Assembly: GCA_027625915.1 (NCBI GenBank) | Contig: JANTQA010000042.1 | Location: 6,522,001-6,586,000, forward strand | Direction: 5' to 3' | Length of the DNA: 64,000 nt | DNA from: Anaeramoeba flamelloides | Lineage: Eukaryota > Metamonada > Anaeramoebidae | In this document: one piece after another, positions 23,487 to 34,630 of the stretch | Layout of the letters: each line of letters opens with the position of its first letter | Numbering within the stretch: position 1 is the stretch's first letter | The notes under the pieces: model-generated | Databases searched by the model: none | Told to the model about the DNA's origin: nothing | What the model saw: only the letters and a program-made list of their open reading frames with translations | Position numbers and translations under genes: made by a program

Positions 23487-24937
23487 TTGGTTTTTTTTTT
23501 TAATAAATAATTTTGTCTGTATTCTGTATTCTTTTTTCCTTCTTATATCTGTTTCTTTCTTAGATCTTTTTTATTTTTTTTAAGTTATTTTTTATATTTT
23601 TTTTTCTATTTTTTTCGTTTCTTTTTCCTATTTTTTTTTTTGTTTTCTTCGTTTTTTTAACAAAAGAGAACGTTATAAACTTTTATTATTACATTTTTTT
23701 AATTATTCTTTTCAATTAAGATTAATAAATGATTGGGATAGTAATATCTTTCTTTTTATAGTTTCAATTTTGTTAAAGTTTTGAAATAAGTTATCAACTT
23801 GCGATTTATTTTTATTAAGATAAACAAATGAATTCAAAAATTTTAGCACAGATTAAAAAGTTAAAAAAATAACCCTAAGGGAAAAGTATTTCTAAACAAT
23901 AAAAATTAAATCTTAAAAAGATCTTGAAATTTTTTTTTAAATTGTGTTTTGGCTAATGAAATGGATTAGTCAAATTCATTTCAAACAATTTTTTAATTTG
24001 AGTTTATTTATTGATATCCAAAATTTAGAAATTTCCAATATAAAACGAAAAAAAAAGTAACCTATTATTTTATTTAACTATTAAGTTAATTCTGAAAATG
24101 GGAAAACTTATTTTTCGTTTTTATGTTGGATAGTATTTATTTCAATTTTAATTTTATATTTTGGTTTCTTTTTCTTTGAATAATTTAATTAAAATCAATT
24201 CTCAGTCAATTAAAACCAACAGAAATATAGACAATTAAATAAATGAAAATTTACTAGAAACTAAATCAAAGTTTAGCAATGAAATTGAGATCTATTATGC
24301 AAAAAAAATTTTTTAATTTTTTGAGAAACTTGTTTTCTGGTTTTCAAAAAATGAAAAAAAAATTGCAAATAAAATTAGGAATTTTGAAAATTTTTTTTTA
24401 ACAAATTGTTTTGTTTTATTCAAAAGAATTGAAATAACGATTTAATTCATTTTTGAAAGAAAAAAAGTAAGTTTGAGATAAAATCACTTATTTCCCAAAT
24501 ATTTTGAAGAAAATTCTATAAGGAAAAAAAAAAATACATATTTGAAACAAAAATACAATTTCAAAGAAAAATGTTTAAGTGGCTTTAATTTTTTTATAGA
24601 TACAAAAAATTCTTCTTTAAACAATACAAATACTTTTCAAAAGGTTGAATAAATCAATTTTTTTAGTTAACGAATAGAATTGCCCAAAAAAGAAAAGTAT
24701 ATTCAATTTTTAAAATTTAGGAAAATCAAGAATATAAATAAATAGTAATATTGAGGAAATGTTAATAAACAGGGTAAAAACTCTTTATAATGTAAGAAAT
24801 AGAAATCATATTTAATTGTATTCTATTTTAGAGAAATAAAAAAAAAGATCTCTGTAAAAAATTATCTTTTTTATGTTTCTGGGTAGATTAGCATTTTTTA
24901 ATACTTGTAAAATATATAATTTGTAAATATAAACCAT

Positions 24938-25635
24938 TTTCCAGTTAATGAAGTACAATTTATATGAGTGAATTACATAAATTTAAAGGGGTTTAATATA
25001 TATTAGAAAAAAATTCAATTGATGAAATTTCAAAATTGAATTCATTTTTTCACATTTTTGTACATTTTTACTATTTTTAATTCAGATTGTTTTTTAACCA
25101 TATAGTCAGTTTCAAATTTAAGGTATAAACTATCAACGAAATTTAAGGTACAATAAAAATCTCAAATTAAAGCACAAAAATTGTTATTTTTTTTTTTACA
25201 CAAATAATTTTACTAGAATCTGAATTTTGTGCGTTAATTTGAGATTTTTATTGTGCCTTAAATTTAGTTAATAGTTTGTTCCTTAAATTGGAAACTGACT
25301 GGAATTCTTTGTACTTTTTTTTTTAATTGTAAGATCAATAATAAATTGGTAAAAAAATTATTCTAATGTTAAGAAAACAGTTAAAATGATTTTAGAGAAA
25401 TTATATTGATTTCTTTTTGGATTTTTATTTGATTTTGATTGGAGATCAAAATAAACATTTTTGTTTTTTCTCAATAGTGAACCTAATAATTTGAATTTTC
25501 AATTTTTAAGAAAATCTATTGATTATTTTAGATTTAGGCTTAGATATATAAAAATATCAACTATTCAAAGACCTCAATTATTCTACTTACAACATATTTG
25601 TCCTTAAAAAGGTATTAATATTTAAAATATTGATA
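24938..25635. mobile_element. R1 repeat, copy with an M1 MITE inserted
   Basis: Aligns with 26951-27641: 'TTTAAAGGGGTTTAATATA' for 'TTTAAAGGGTTTGCATAGA', the 'TTATTCTAATGTTAAG' segment, and 'CAATTTTTAAGAAAATCTA'. The alignment is broken at 25104-25300 by the M1 element and resumes after it. End points are approximate. Confidence 0.65.
25104..25300. mobile_element. M1 MITE, copy 3
   Basis: Ends AGTCAGTTTC and GAAACTGACT are inverted. Inner arms 'CTCAAATTAAAGCACAAAA' and 'TTTTGTGCGTTAATTTGAG' are near-perfect inverses. About 197 bp, inserted in an R1 repeat. Confidence 0.8.
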
Positions 25636-25984
25636 TTTTAAAAATAATACATAGATTTAACAGAAAAATGTTTCCAATAGAACAAAAAAAAATATTAAAA
25701 AAATTTACCAAAGGCTATGTACGACTGATTCTTTTTTTTTTTTTTTTATTAATATTTTGATACATTGGGAAATCTTATAATAATTTAAAAATGGGACGGA
25801 CTTGAATCAACAAATTTAAATGGGAATCTTGTTATTTTTAAATTTTTATTATTGAATAGTTTTTTCTGTTTTTTTTGGAAAGTATCTTGATTTTCGTTAT
25901 TTTTATTAAATACTATGAAAGTTTTTTTAATGGTTTGAGAGTTTTTTGAGTAAAAATAAAAAATATTTTTTTTATCGAATTGTA

Positions 25985-26165
25985 TATTCTAGGTAAAAAA
26001 TCGAAAATTTTGGATTAAAGAATCAATTAAAAACAACAAAAAATGAACAATATCTTTGGAATTATTCAAAATAAAGACTTATTATTTATCCTATCTTTGG
26101 TTAATTGATGAAGAAAAATTTAATTCTTTATTAAAATTTCTAAACAAAAATTTAAAAATTAGGAA
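25985..26165 (+). mobile_element. LINE C-terminal scrap L5
   Basis: A broken frame reads NIFGIIQNKDLLFILSLVN, which parallels NIFDSIQDKESSFILSLVN in the remnant ending near 31.8 kb. Both are followed at once by a hairpin array. The assignment to a LINE rests on the second site's association with the CxxC domain. Confidence 0.45.
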
Positions 26166-26450
26166 AGTACCGTAAAGTTCCTTTAGATTGCTTAGATTTT
26201 TGCGAATTCAATGTAATTTAGGAAAATATTTGATTTTACCCAATTCAGTTAAATTCTGGAAAATCTAATGGTTGATTTCTTTAAAATTATGAAATAAACA
26301 GAAAATTCCTAAGTTTATTGTTTATTTCAAAAATTAAAAAAACCTAACAAAAAGTTCCGCAGAGTGCCGTTAGAGTGCCTAGGTTATATTGGAGTTTTCT
26401 GTTTTTATTTGTACAATATATGGATTTTCGAAATAAAAAGAAAACATAAA
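26160..26450. repeat. hairpin array 4 (A, B, C units)
   Basis: An A unit (about 26195-26270, arms GAATTCAATG / AATTCTGGAAAA), a B unit (about 26275-26345), a linker 'GTGCCGTTAGAGTGCCTAGG' near 26360, and a C unit (about 26375-26460: 'GGAGTTTTCTGTTTTTATTT' to 'AAATAAAAAGAAAAC'). Confidence 0.65.
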
Positions 26451-26950
26451 AAAAAAACCAACCACTGAAAGAGGAAAAAAAATTTCCTCCATTTAAAATA
26501 ATAAAAAAAAATGAATAATTTATTGTAAATATTTTATTACTTAAACTGTCAGAAATACAAAATTGTTGAATCCATCAATAATAAATTATATTAAAAAAAT
26601 ACCAAAACCTAAATTTTAACAACAGAAAGTTCAATAAAAAATTTTTAATACCTACAAACAAGCCACGGCTAGATTCCAATTTTAATTATTTTTTTTTTTC
26701 AATCCCAGCCTAACTCTAAAAAAATCCCATCTAAACAATCCAAACAATCCAAATTTACCCTAACATAACCTAACCTAACCTCGAATAACTTAATCTTCCC
26801 GGAAAATTGTTTTTAAATACATACAATCAATTTATTTCAATAGAAAGGACTATTTTGAAAAATTTAAAATTGAAACAATTTACAAACCTTTCGAAAAATT
26901 TAACAGTAAATAAGTAATCCGATTGAAATTTATATTTATATATAAACTAG

Positions 26951-27641
26951 TTTTCAGTCAAAGTGGCCGAGTTGTAATGGTAAAATACACATGTTTAAAG
27001 GGTTTGCATAGATATTAGAAGAAAAATTTTATTTTGGAAATTTTCAAAATTGAAATCATTTTTTCACATTTCTAGCACATTTTTGTTTTTTTTTTTCGAT
27101 TTTTTTTTTAAAACATCATTCATTTGCAAAAATTTTTTATTGCAAGATCAATAGTCACTTGGTTAAAATGTGTTATTCTAAGGTCATTGAAACCATGTAA
27201 AGATTTTTGAGAAATCATATTGATTTCTATTGCAATTCAATTTGATCTTTGATCTTGATATTTGTTTAATAAATTTGAAAAATTTTCACTTCATTTTCAT
27301 CTCCTTTTTCAAATAGAGACTACAAATACCAACAAACTTCGTTTGGGGGCTTAATTTCTAAAAGAAAAGTATGGAAAATGAAGTGAAAAATGTTTCATAT
27401 TTATTATTAAAATACCAGTAGAAGTTCAAAACGAACATCCTTGTTTTTTCTCAATAGGGTCCTAAGAATTTGAGTTTTTCAATTTTTAAGAAAATTTATT
27501 GATTAATTAGTTTTCTTTCAGACATGTATCAACACTTCTTTGATGTTTATTATTCTCTTTATTTCTTATTTGTTCTTCAAAGGTCAATTATATAAAAGAA
27601 TTGATATTTGAAAAAAAACATTGGGCCCCTTTGACTGAAAC
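26951..27641. mobile_element. R1 element with matching inverted ends
   Basis: Left end TTTTCAGTCAAAGTGGCC and right end GGCCCCTTTGACTGAAAC are inverse matches, defining a 691 bp element without an ORF. A further palindromic insert occupies about 27262-27420 (arms TTTCACTTCATTTTCAT / GGAAAATGAAGTGAAAAAT). Other copies: 24938-25635, 53268-53806 (inverted) and a worn one at 190-705. A non-autonomous DNA transposon is the simplest reading. Confidence 0.75.
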
Positions 27642-27643
27642 AG

Positions 27644-27649
<6 letters not shown>

Positions 27650-27685
<36 letters not shown>
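27650..27685. repeat. (TA)n microsatellite next to R1
   Basis: About 18 TA units follow the right end of the R1 element by a few bases, then a short TAT run. R1 may prefer TA-rich targets (inference). Confidence 0.9.
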
Positions 27686-27688
<3 letters not shown>

Positions 27689-27884
27689 ATATATATTATT
27701 ATTATTATTATTTTATTGTATTAAATAGTAACCAAATATTTGATTATATGCACATATTTCTTTCTTTTTTTAAGAAATATATAAAAAACTAATATTTCAA
27801 AATTATACAAAAGAGAATCAAGTCATATAAAATAGTGAATAAGATTTTTGAAATGATCATTAGACGTTTGTTCTATTGAATTTT

Positions 27885-28213
27885 CACTGAAAAGGAGGGG
27901 TTAACTGTTAGGTTTTTTTAATGTAATTTTTGTTGTAAAGAAATTTTTAAAGAAATTACAAAGCCTCAATTTTCTAAAAGTTAATTTGTTTTTTCGATGA
28001 TTTTGTTTTTTACCTATAGACTTTAATAAATAAAAGAAAGAATAGAAAAAAAAAAAAGAAATTTTCAAAAAGTAGAAAAAAAAAAGTTAAATAAAATTCA
28101 AATTTATAATGATCAGATTTAAAAATTGAAAATTTATTTTGAGAAGAAGAATGGTTAAAACTCATTGAATATTCTATATTTCCCCAATAAAACTGTGTAC
28201 CTTTGACCGAAAA
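27885..28213. mobile_element. R2 repeat, longest copy
   Basis: Left end 'TTTTCACTGAAAAGGAGGGG' and right end 'GTACCTTTGACCGAAAAG' are imperfect inverses. The body aligns with 8160-8512. R2 ends resemble R1 ends (CTTTGACTGAAA), so the two may be mobilised by the same transposase (inference). Confidence 0.55.
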
Positions 28214-29128
28214 GAGTTAATTGACAAAATCTTACTTTACATAGTTATGAAGTTTTAGCTATTTGTTAGTTAAAAATTCTGAGGTGAATATTTTTGTTGT
28301 AAGAATTCAAGATGAAATTTAGATATGGTTAATTACTGGTTTAATAGTATATTTGAATATGAAATAAATTTAATTAGCCTTCCATAATTTTTCAATTGGT
28401 GTGTTAATAATTTATTTTATTCGTATCATTCAAATTATATCCTTTAATTATTTAATGTTCAAAAATATTTTCTTAATTTTGGAACGAATCAAAAGCCATT
28501 CAAAGGGAATTACTGTAGTCAGATGCCATATTTTTTACAGAATATTTTCTCTTTTTTCTGTGCATTATCCAAAATATCATAATATACCGGCAATAAAAGT
28601 GAAAAATTTTTACATTGAAACATTTGGGTATGGGCTATCCAAATGAGATCATTGAAAATTTATAACCTTACTTTGTTCTTGATTAGACCTAAAATCCAAA
28701 GTAATGTGTGGTGAGTATATTTCAGAAGTTTCCTTATAAACAGTCTTAAAGTTATTTTTAAGTTGGTAAAGTAGGAAATCAATTAGTAAATTTGAATTAC
28801 AAAGAAAAATGTTAAATTTTGAAATTGTTTACCAATTTCTCTTATCTTAGAATTCTTCAAAGTCACAAAATATGAAGATAGATATAAAAACAATATTCTC
28901 AGTTCTTCAAGTTTAGATTACCCTTAATACAAAAAATTCAAGAAAAATATCAAAAAGAAATTACCACTTTGGTGTTTTGCAATCTAATATTGATCTTTAA
29001 GTTCAACTTGTACAAGAACGATTTTAAAAACACTTGAAAATAAAAAAAAAACAGACTTTTTTGAAAAACAAAACCAAAAGGAAGAAAAGAAAAGAATAGC
29101 GAACAAAAAAAAAATCAAAAAAAAAGTT

Positions 29129-29850
29129 TTATTTTTTATGCATTAAAAAAAGAATAAAAATTCCTTTACAGGATCGTTTAAAAGATCTCGTTATTAAGTT
29201 TAAAGCAATAATTTTTAGTTTAGTTAGAAGACAAAAACAAATTGGGTGGTAATTATTGCCTAAACAAAAATATGTTTTTTTTTTCTTTTAAATTTACCTT
29301 TAAGAAAAGAAAAGAAATTGTTTGGTGATCGACAATTAAAATCTAAATTGATCACAAAACTGATCTATATTTGAATAAACAACATTAGGGTTTGTGGGTT
29401 TTTTAAAAAACCAAACAAATAATCCAATTGAACAATATGATAAGATAATACCTTTTTTTCCGGCTTTTTGTGAGGAAAAAGAGCAGAATTTGGGTTTGAT
29501 TTAATTTTGATAAACTTTGTATTGTTAAAACTCAAGCTTGTAAAAGTAGTTGAATGTTTTTCTTTTTGCTTTTCTTTTTGTTTTTGTTTTTGTTTTTGAT
29601 TTTGTTTTTGTGTTTGTGTTTGTTCTTGTTGTAGATTTTCTTCTTGTTTTATGTTTTCAAAAAGATTTTTTTTTAATTGAAGGAAATAATTTGAATTAAT
29701 TTGTGGATCGCCACGAGAAAAAACCACCTTTTTAACACGGAAATCAATTAAACACATTTTGGTACATTGACAAATAATTCTCTCATCAATAAGATTAGCA
29801 AAAGTATTATTCATTTTATGAAAAAATGATTTCTGAGAAAATACTTTCAT
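29129..29850 (-). CDS. hypothetical protein, 3 exons, about 198 aa
   Basis: Not recognised. Exons 29850-29452 (ATG at 29850), 29364-29298 and 29259-29129 (TAA); introns of 87 and 38 bp have GT...AG ends (GTATTATC...AATATAG; GTAAATTT...TTGTTTAG), and phases 0 and 1 agree. The first exon has a short Cys pair (IICQCTKMC), a segment VVFSRGDPQINSNYF, and a Gln/Lys-rich run (KQNQKQKQKQKEKQ) typical of a linker. The second and third read SFVINLDFNCRSPNNFF and NNYHPICFCLL. There is no signal peptide or catalytic motif. It is divergent from the small gene at 29914, sharing a gap of only 63 bp. Composition and matching phases support coding, but no family support exists. Confidence 0.45.
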
Positions 29851-29913
29851 TCAAAATTGTGATTTTGTTTTAATTTGCTTTGAGACATTCTCTTGTTTTT
29901 TGTTAAGAGAGAA

Positions 29914-30298
29914 ATGTTTAAAAGAGTTAATTTTTTTTAGAACTTTGATCAGCAAATTTGATTGTTTTTTAAGTCAAACAAGATATTTGTTCGAACATTT
30001 TCAAAATTTGAGAAAAAATAATTTGGGTAATCCTTCTTCTTATTTTTCAAATATACCAAAAAGAAAGAAAGTTAAAAGAGTTGTGTTATTGATATAGTTA
30101 TAGTTGTTTTTTTTTTGGACAATTTTGAGTTTTATTTTTACTATCTTTTATATCCGTTACAAAATTATTTTAAAAAAGAAAATATTGGAGTTAATCAATG
30201 GAGACCCTCAATCTCCTTTAACGTTAGGATTTATCAGCCATTGTTTAATTGAAAACATTAAAAATTTATTCAAACATGGGTCAAATGGTCGAAGATAA
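29914..30298 (+). CDS. small hypothetical protein, possibly two exons
   Basis: Not recognised. Frames 29914-30079 and 30179-30298 read RTLISKFDCFLSQTRYLFEH ... PKRKKVKR and KILELINGDPQSP ... FKHGSNGRR; the intervening 99 bp has GT (GTTGTG, a weak donor) and AG (AAAAAAG) with phase 0 on both sides. The only nearby ATG (29914) is in frame only if a T8 run at 29931-29938 were one base shorter. The PKRKKVKR stretch resembles a nuclear localisation signal. It could equally be a pseudogene. Confidence 0.35.
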
Positions 30299-30299
30299 C

Positions 30300-31820
30300 T
30301 TAATTTTAATAATGAAAGGATTTAGTTCAGAAATAGACAAAAAATTAAAATAAATTTCTAAAATTATTCAAGTATTAGGAAACAAATTATATATTGATAA
30401 AAACCATAAAAACCAAACCGATTATAAAAAATAAAGTATTTTGTCATATAACTTGAAAAAGAGAAACATTCACTAAAAAACTTCAAAAAAGTCAAAAGCA
30501 AGCTTTAAAAATATAAAGATGATTTTTAAACAAAAAATTATCAAATGGAGTAAAACTACAAATGTTTAAATTAATAGGTATCAGCAAAGTTATTTTATTA
30601 CCTAGTTATTTTTAATCTAACTCAAATGAATTTGACTTAATTAATAGATGTTTGGATAAATAAAAAAGTATCATAATTTTAAACAATTAATCCATATTTC
30701 CCCAAGGATAATCTATAAAACTGTTTCAAAAAAAAAAAGATCAAGTCACAAATTTCAATCTCTAAAAGAAGATATAAACCCATAAAGAAATTACATATTA
30801 GAAATTCTTGGTTTTGAATATATATCGGAAAAATTTAAAATTTAATAAAAAAAATATTAATTGGGAAATTGAAAACTTAGTTTTATTAGATGTAAATCTT
30901 AATCAATTTAGAGAAAACTTGATAATAAATTGTTCTGGATGTAAAATTCAGGAATATTTTAAAAAAATATTATCTATAATAACAAGATAAATAAACACTC
31001 GTATTGTCAAGTGCCGTAGAGTGCGGCAGGTTTATTTGAGTTTTTCTATTTTATTTGTTATGGTTCTAGGTTTTTTTGAGGTTTTCTATTTTATTTCGAA
31101 AATCAATAGATTTTCTTGAGTTTTTTTTTACTTTTTGAAATAAACCGAAAATTTATTAAAATTTTCTGTTTATTTAAAAAAGTAAAAAAAAAAAACCTTG
31201 AACACTTCACAAATAAATAGAAAACTCAAAAAAACCTAACAAAAATCTATATATTTTCAAAATAAAATAGAAAATTCAAAAAAACCTAGAAAATCTAATA
31301 GTGATTTTTGAGAATTAGAAAGAATATAGGAAAATCTTTGTTTTTACTGAATTCTTTTGAATTCTAGAAAAGCTAACTACGTTTTTTTTTTAATTTAGAA
31401 ATAAAATGAAAATTCTTTGAAATTTTCTTTTAATTTCTCAAAAAAAATAAATAAATAAAAGAAGAAGTACCAAAAATAGTTTAACATGGATGTGTTTCTA
31501 CTTCCATTTTAAAATGAGAAAGTTTACAAATTACCTAAATAGGTATTCTTATGTTTATTATAAGAAAAAAATAAAAAAAAAAATTTGCAATTTATGTAAA
31601 AAATACTTAAACCTAGAAATCGATTGAAGATATCGATCATTTTTTATCTAACTACCCATTCTATATAATAAAAATCGAACAATTTGAATTATATATTTAA
31701 TCCATATTAGAAAAAATAATATTTTTGATTCTATTCAAGATAAAGAATCATCATTTATTTTGTCATTAGTTAATGATAAGAAAATTATGATACTTTATTG
31801 AAATTTAAAAAAAAAAAATC
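30300..31820 (+). mobile_element. LINE remnant L4, interrupted by a hairpin array
   Basis: Decayed coding-like text runs from about 30300. The part at 30808-30990 is still open (NWEIENLVLLDVNLNQFREN...). After the hairpin array a second piece reads TNYLNRYSYVYYKKKIKKK then ICNLCKKYLNLEID, parallel to TNCLNRYYYV and FCPLCLKYKQKEIIENID in L3. This is the CxxC C-terminal domain of non-LTR retrotransposons. Many breaks; not functional. The reverse-transcriptase core is not recognisable. Confidence 0.5.
30995..31470. repeat. hairpin array 5, palindromes nested in palindromes
   Basis: Begins with linker 'GTCAAGTGCCGTAGAGTGCG'. A C-type palindrome (about 31065-31300; 'GAGGTTTTCTATTTTATTT' with 'AAATAGAAAACTCAAAAAAA' and 'AAATAGAAAATTCAAAAAAA' as arms) is split by a B palindrome (31105-31200). 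An A unit (31305-31375) and a B unit (31380-31445) follow. Confidence 0.7.
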
Positions 31821-31839
31821 GAAATTAGGGAAGTGCCTC

Positions 31840-32440
31840 CAAGTACCTTTGAGTACCGAGTTTTTTTTTTAATTTAAGAAATTAACCGAAAATCGAATAT
31901 ATTTTCGTTTTATTTCTTCGATTAAAAAAAAAAAACATAATGGCGCTTTTCCAGAATTCAAAAGAGTAAAATCAAAGAATTTCATAAATTCTTAAATATT
32001 CTGGTAAAGCTAAAGGTTTTCTTGAGTTTTCTGTTTATTGGGGAAGTTTTCTATGTTTTTTTTGGATTTTCTGTTTTATTTGTAGAGTGCCTATGTTTTT
32101 TTTTAATTTCAGAAATAAAAAGAAAATTTATTTAATTTTCTTTTATTTCCTAAATTAAAAAAAACCTAAAGGTAGTTTTCTTGAGATTTACTTTTTTATT
32201 TCTAAAGTGTTCTAGGTTTTTTTTATTTTTTGAAATAAACCGAAAATTTTAATACATTTTCGGTTTATTTCAAAAGGTAAAAAAACCCTAAGGAAAAACT
32301 ATTGATTTTACAAAATAGAAAACTCAAAAAACCTAACGAAAATCAATAGATTTTCCAAATAGAATAGAAAATTCAAAAAAAAAAAAAATAGAACACTTCA
32401 CAAATAAAGATAAAACTCAATAAAGCCTAATGGCCATAAG
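31840..32440. repeat. hairpin array 6, the largest (about 600 bp)
   Basis: Linker 'GGGAAGTGCCTCCAAGTACC', then B (31855-31940), A (31940-32015), C halves around 32020-32090, B (32090-32165), C half (32165-32205), B (32210-32290) and closing C halves (32295-32440). C half-units on the left ('CTTGAGTTTTCTGTTTATT') pair with those on the right ('AATAGAAAACTCAAAAAACC'), giving B units nested inside C. Confidence 0.7.
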
Positions 32441-33429
32441 AGGATATTAATATATTCAGTTCAAAAATAAAATAAAAAAAAAATTGTTAAACTTTCTTGA
32501 GTTATTTTATTATTTAGAAAATTCAATCCTTTCCCCTTGAGGAATTAGCATCTACCAAGAAGGGCTCTAAGATTAAAGTTAATTGTTATTGAGTGTAAAA
32601 CACATGAGCGTACCATGCTTCAAAATATCTAAAAAAATGTATTATTAAACTATTAATACAATTTTTTATCCAATCAATTAATAAAGATACAGGCACGAGT
32701 AAAAAAAAATCAACAATCTTTGAAAGAAATTTGCATTTACATACAAATTCTAAAGGTTGAATTATCAAGATGCTGACTCTAAAATTACAAAATATATTTC
32801 TTAATTTTTATGCAAAAAATAGATTAGTTCTAAAAAATTTCTTTTGTTTTAAAAAAATCAAATAATTAATCAATAGATTTTTTTCAAATTATTTCTCAAA
32901 TCATTGAAATATATTGATGTACAATTATGGTTCAAAAAAGGATACAAAACTAATAATTCTTTTGGTTTTTATTTTAATGTTTATTGAGTTATTCTTTGAA
33001 ATTAAAAAAATCAAAAAAATAGTTACTTTTAAATCTTCAAAATATGAATTCTTAAAGACTCGAAAACAACTATTTTGGGTTTCTATTTTTAGTTTTGGAA
33101 AAGAAATTGAAAAAAAAATTTCTAAAATGAAAATTTTAAATAGTGATCCTATGTAAAAAAACGATTAATTTATTGTGTAATAATATTTATAATAGATTTT
33201 TTAGAGTTATTCGAATCATTCGGCACTAATATCATAAACTAAAATTCAAAATTTTCAACCCAGCTAAAACGTTCCAAACAATCACAAAAATACAATTTCA
33301 TTGAAATTTGAGATAATTTTGATTTTTGTAAAATAGGAAAATCATTTTTTCATCTTTTAGTTTTTTGTTTTCATTTCATTGTTTGAATTACGTAATTTGC
33401 TTCGTTGGATCAATATTTTTCTACAAGGT

Positions 33430-33780
33430 TTATATTATGTTAAAGTCAAGTTGTTCCAAATAGAAGAACTCAAATAAAATTAGTTGGTCGTATCTAACCA
33501 TTTGATCGATCAATATTCCTAATAGAATTTCAACAAATTTACTAATGTATTTTTTTGTTTTGCTCTCTCCAAAATTTTTAACACACCCATGATTTATTTG
33601 TATTGATAATTATTTATTTATTGTTTTGTGAGTCTTTTATTTTATAAAAAGGTGTTAACATTTCAATTGGTAAATGTTTCTAATTTGGTAAATCTTCGAG
33701 AAGTGGTTAAATAAGTTTTTTTTTTTCACAAATCGAATTTTGGTGTGTTAAAAATTTTGAATTGGGGTTTATATACATCC
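33430..33780. mobile_element. R3 repeat, copy 1
   Basis: Contains inverted ends CCAAAATTTTTAACACACC (about 33570) and 'GGTGTGTTAAAAATTTTG' (about 33742), a roughly 200 bp MITE-like core. The left flank, with 'CATTTGATCGATCAATA' and 'AACAAATTTACTAATG', is shared with 38130-38450 and 48930-49580. Confidence 0.6.
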
Positions 33781-34035
33781 AATTACAAAATAATTTTATC
33801 TTAGACGAATCCATGGTGACTCAAATCCCATAATCTTTGCAATAATATTTTAGGTTTTTGCTTCTTTAAAAGAAATATTTGAATAATGTATTGTGAAAAC
33901 AATTTATAAAAAGGGTTTTTTTCTAGAAATACAGTGAAAATGAATTGGCTGAGATCTATTGTGGGTAATTTCTTTACTATTTTCAGACAAATCAAGAAGA
34001 CTTTGAAAATAAATTGGCAAAAATATACTTTTTTA

Positions 34036-34630
34036 CTTGAGGTAATAAAGAAAAAATAATAAAAATAAAGTCAAAACAAAAAATCTTTAAATAGTAAAAA
34101 TTATATAAATTCGGGCACCCAGTGCCCCCACTCTAAAAGGTCATGTCTAGGTTTTTTTTTGTAATTCAAAAGAATTGAGCAAAAACATGGTCTTTACTCC
34201 ATTCTTTCAAATTAAAAAAAAACTTAACGGCAAATATACCAATTATTAATCATGGAATGTGGAATTTTTATCTATAATCAATAATCTTTCTATTGGTTTT
34301 TTGCTCCCCCTGTGTATTCTGGGGACGTGTCGTCAAGTACCTAGCTTTTTTTTAATTTAGGAAATTAAAAGAAAATTTATGAAATTTTCTTTTTATTTCT
34401 CAAATTAAAAAAAGCTAAAGCAGTTTTCCAGAATTAGAGAGAATTTAGTAAAATCAAGGATTTGACACAATTCTTTTGAATCCTGGAAAACATAAAGAAA
34501 GTGGATAGTTTTAATTTATCATGAAAATGATATAATAATTTTATATATATATTTTAATTATTTTTCTTCTTCTTTTTTTTTTATTTGATAATTTTTCTTT
34601 AATTACTCCTTTCTCTAAATAAATAAAAAT
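34036..34630. repeat. R4 repeat carrying two hairpin insertions (arrays 7a, 7b)
   Basis: Aligns with 13655-13990 but is interrupted at about 34125-34240 by an A-like hairpin (arms GTAATTCAAAAGAATTG / CATTCTTTCAAATT) and at about 34325-34515 by linker 'GTGTCGTCAAGTACCTAG' plus a B and an A hairpin. After each insertion the alignment resumes ('ACCAATTATTAATCAT'; 'ATGAAAATGATA'). Confidence 0.75.

Larger units (their letters stand above)
23487..29128. other. 5.6 kb gene-free interval
   Basis: From 23487 to 24930 only A/T-rich DNA is seen; an AATAAATAATT just after the Ars2 stop could serve in poly(A) addition. Then follow an R1 copy with an M1 MITE in it (24938-25635), a LINE scrap (25985-26165), hairpin array 4 (26160-26450), an intact-looking R1 element (26951-27641), a (TA)n tract and an R2 copy (27885-28213). 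An open frame at 28401-28646 starts at GTG and is not supported as a gene. Nothing is recognised at 28650-29120. Confidence 0.5.

Noticed and set aside
26756-26790. Telomere-like CCTAACCTAACC motif
   Set aside because: Only three imperfect units in the interior of the contig; no array, so no telomere or internal telomeric block.
27601-27792. ORF through the (TA)n run
   Set aside because: Mostly Ile-Tyr from TA repeats, and it begins in the right end of an R1 element.
28401-28646. ORF of 81 codons as a small gene
   Set aside because: Starts at GTG, has no splice-compatible neighbours and a composition like the surrounding non-coding DNA.
32914-33156. ORF of 80 codons (MYNYGSKKDTKLIIL...) as a gene
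   Set aside because: Lies in a repeat-filled interval with no supporting exon; a decayed mobile-element piece is as likely.
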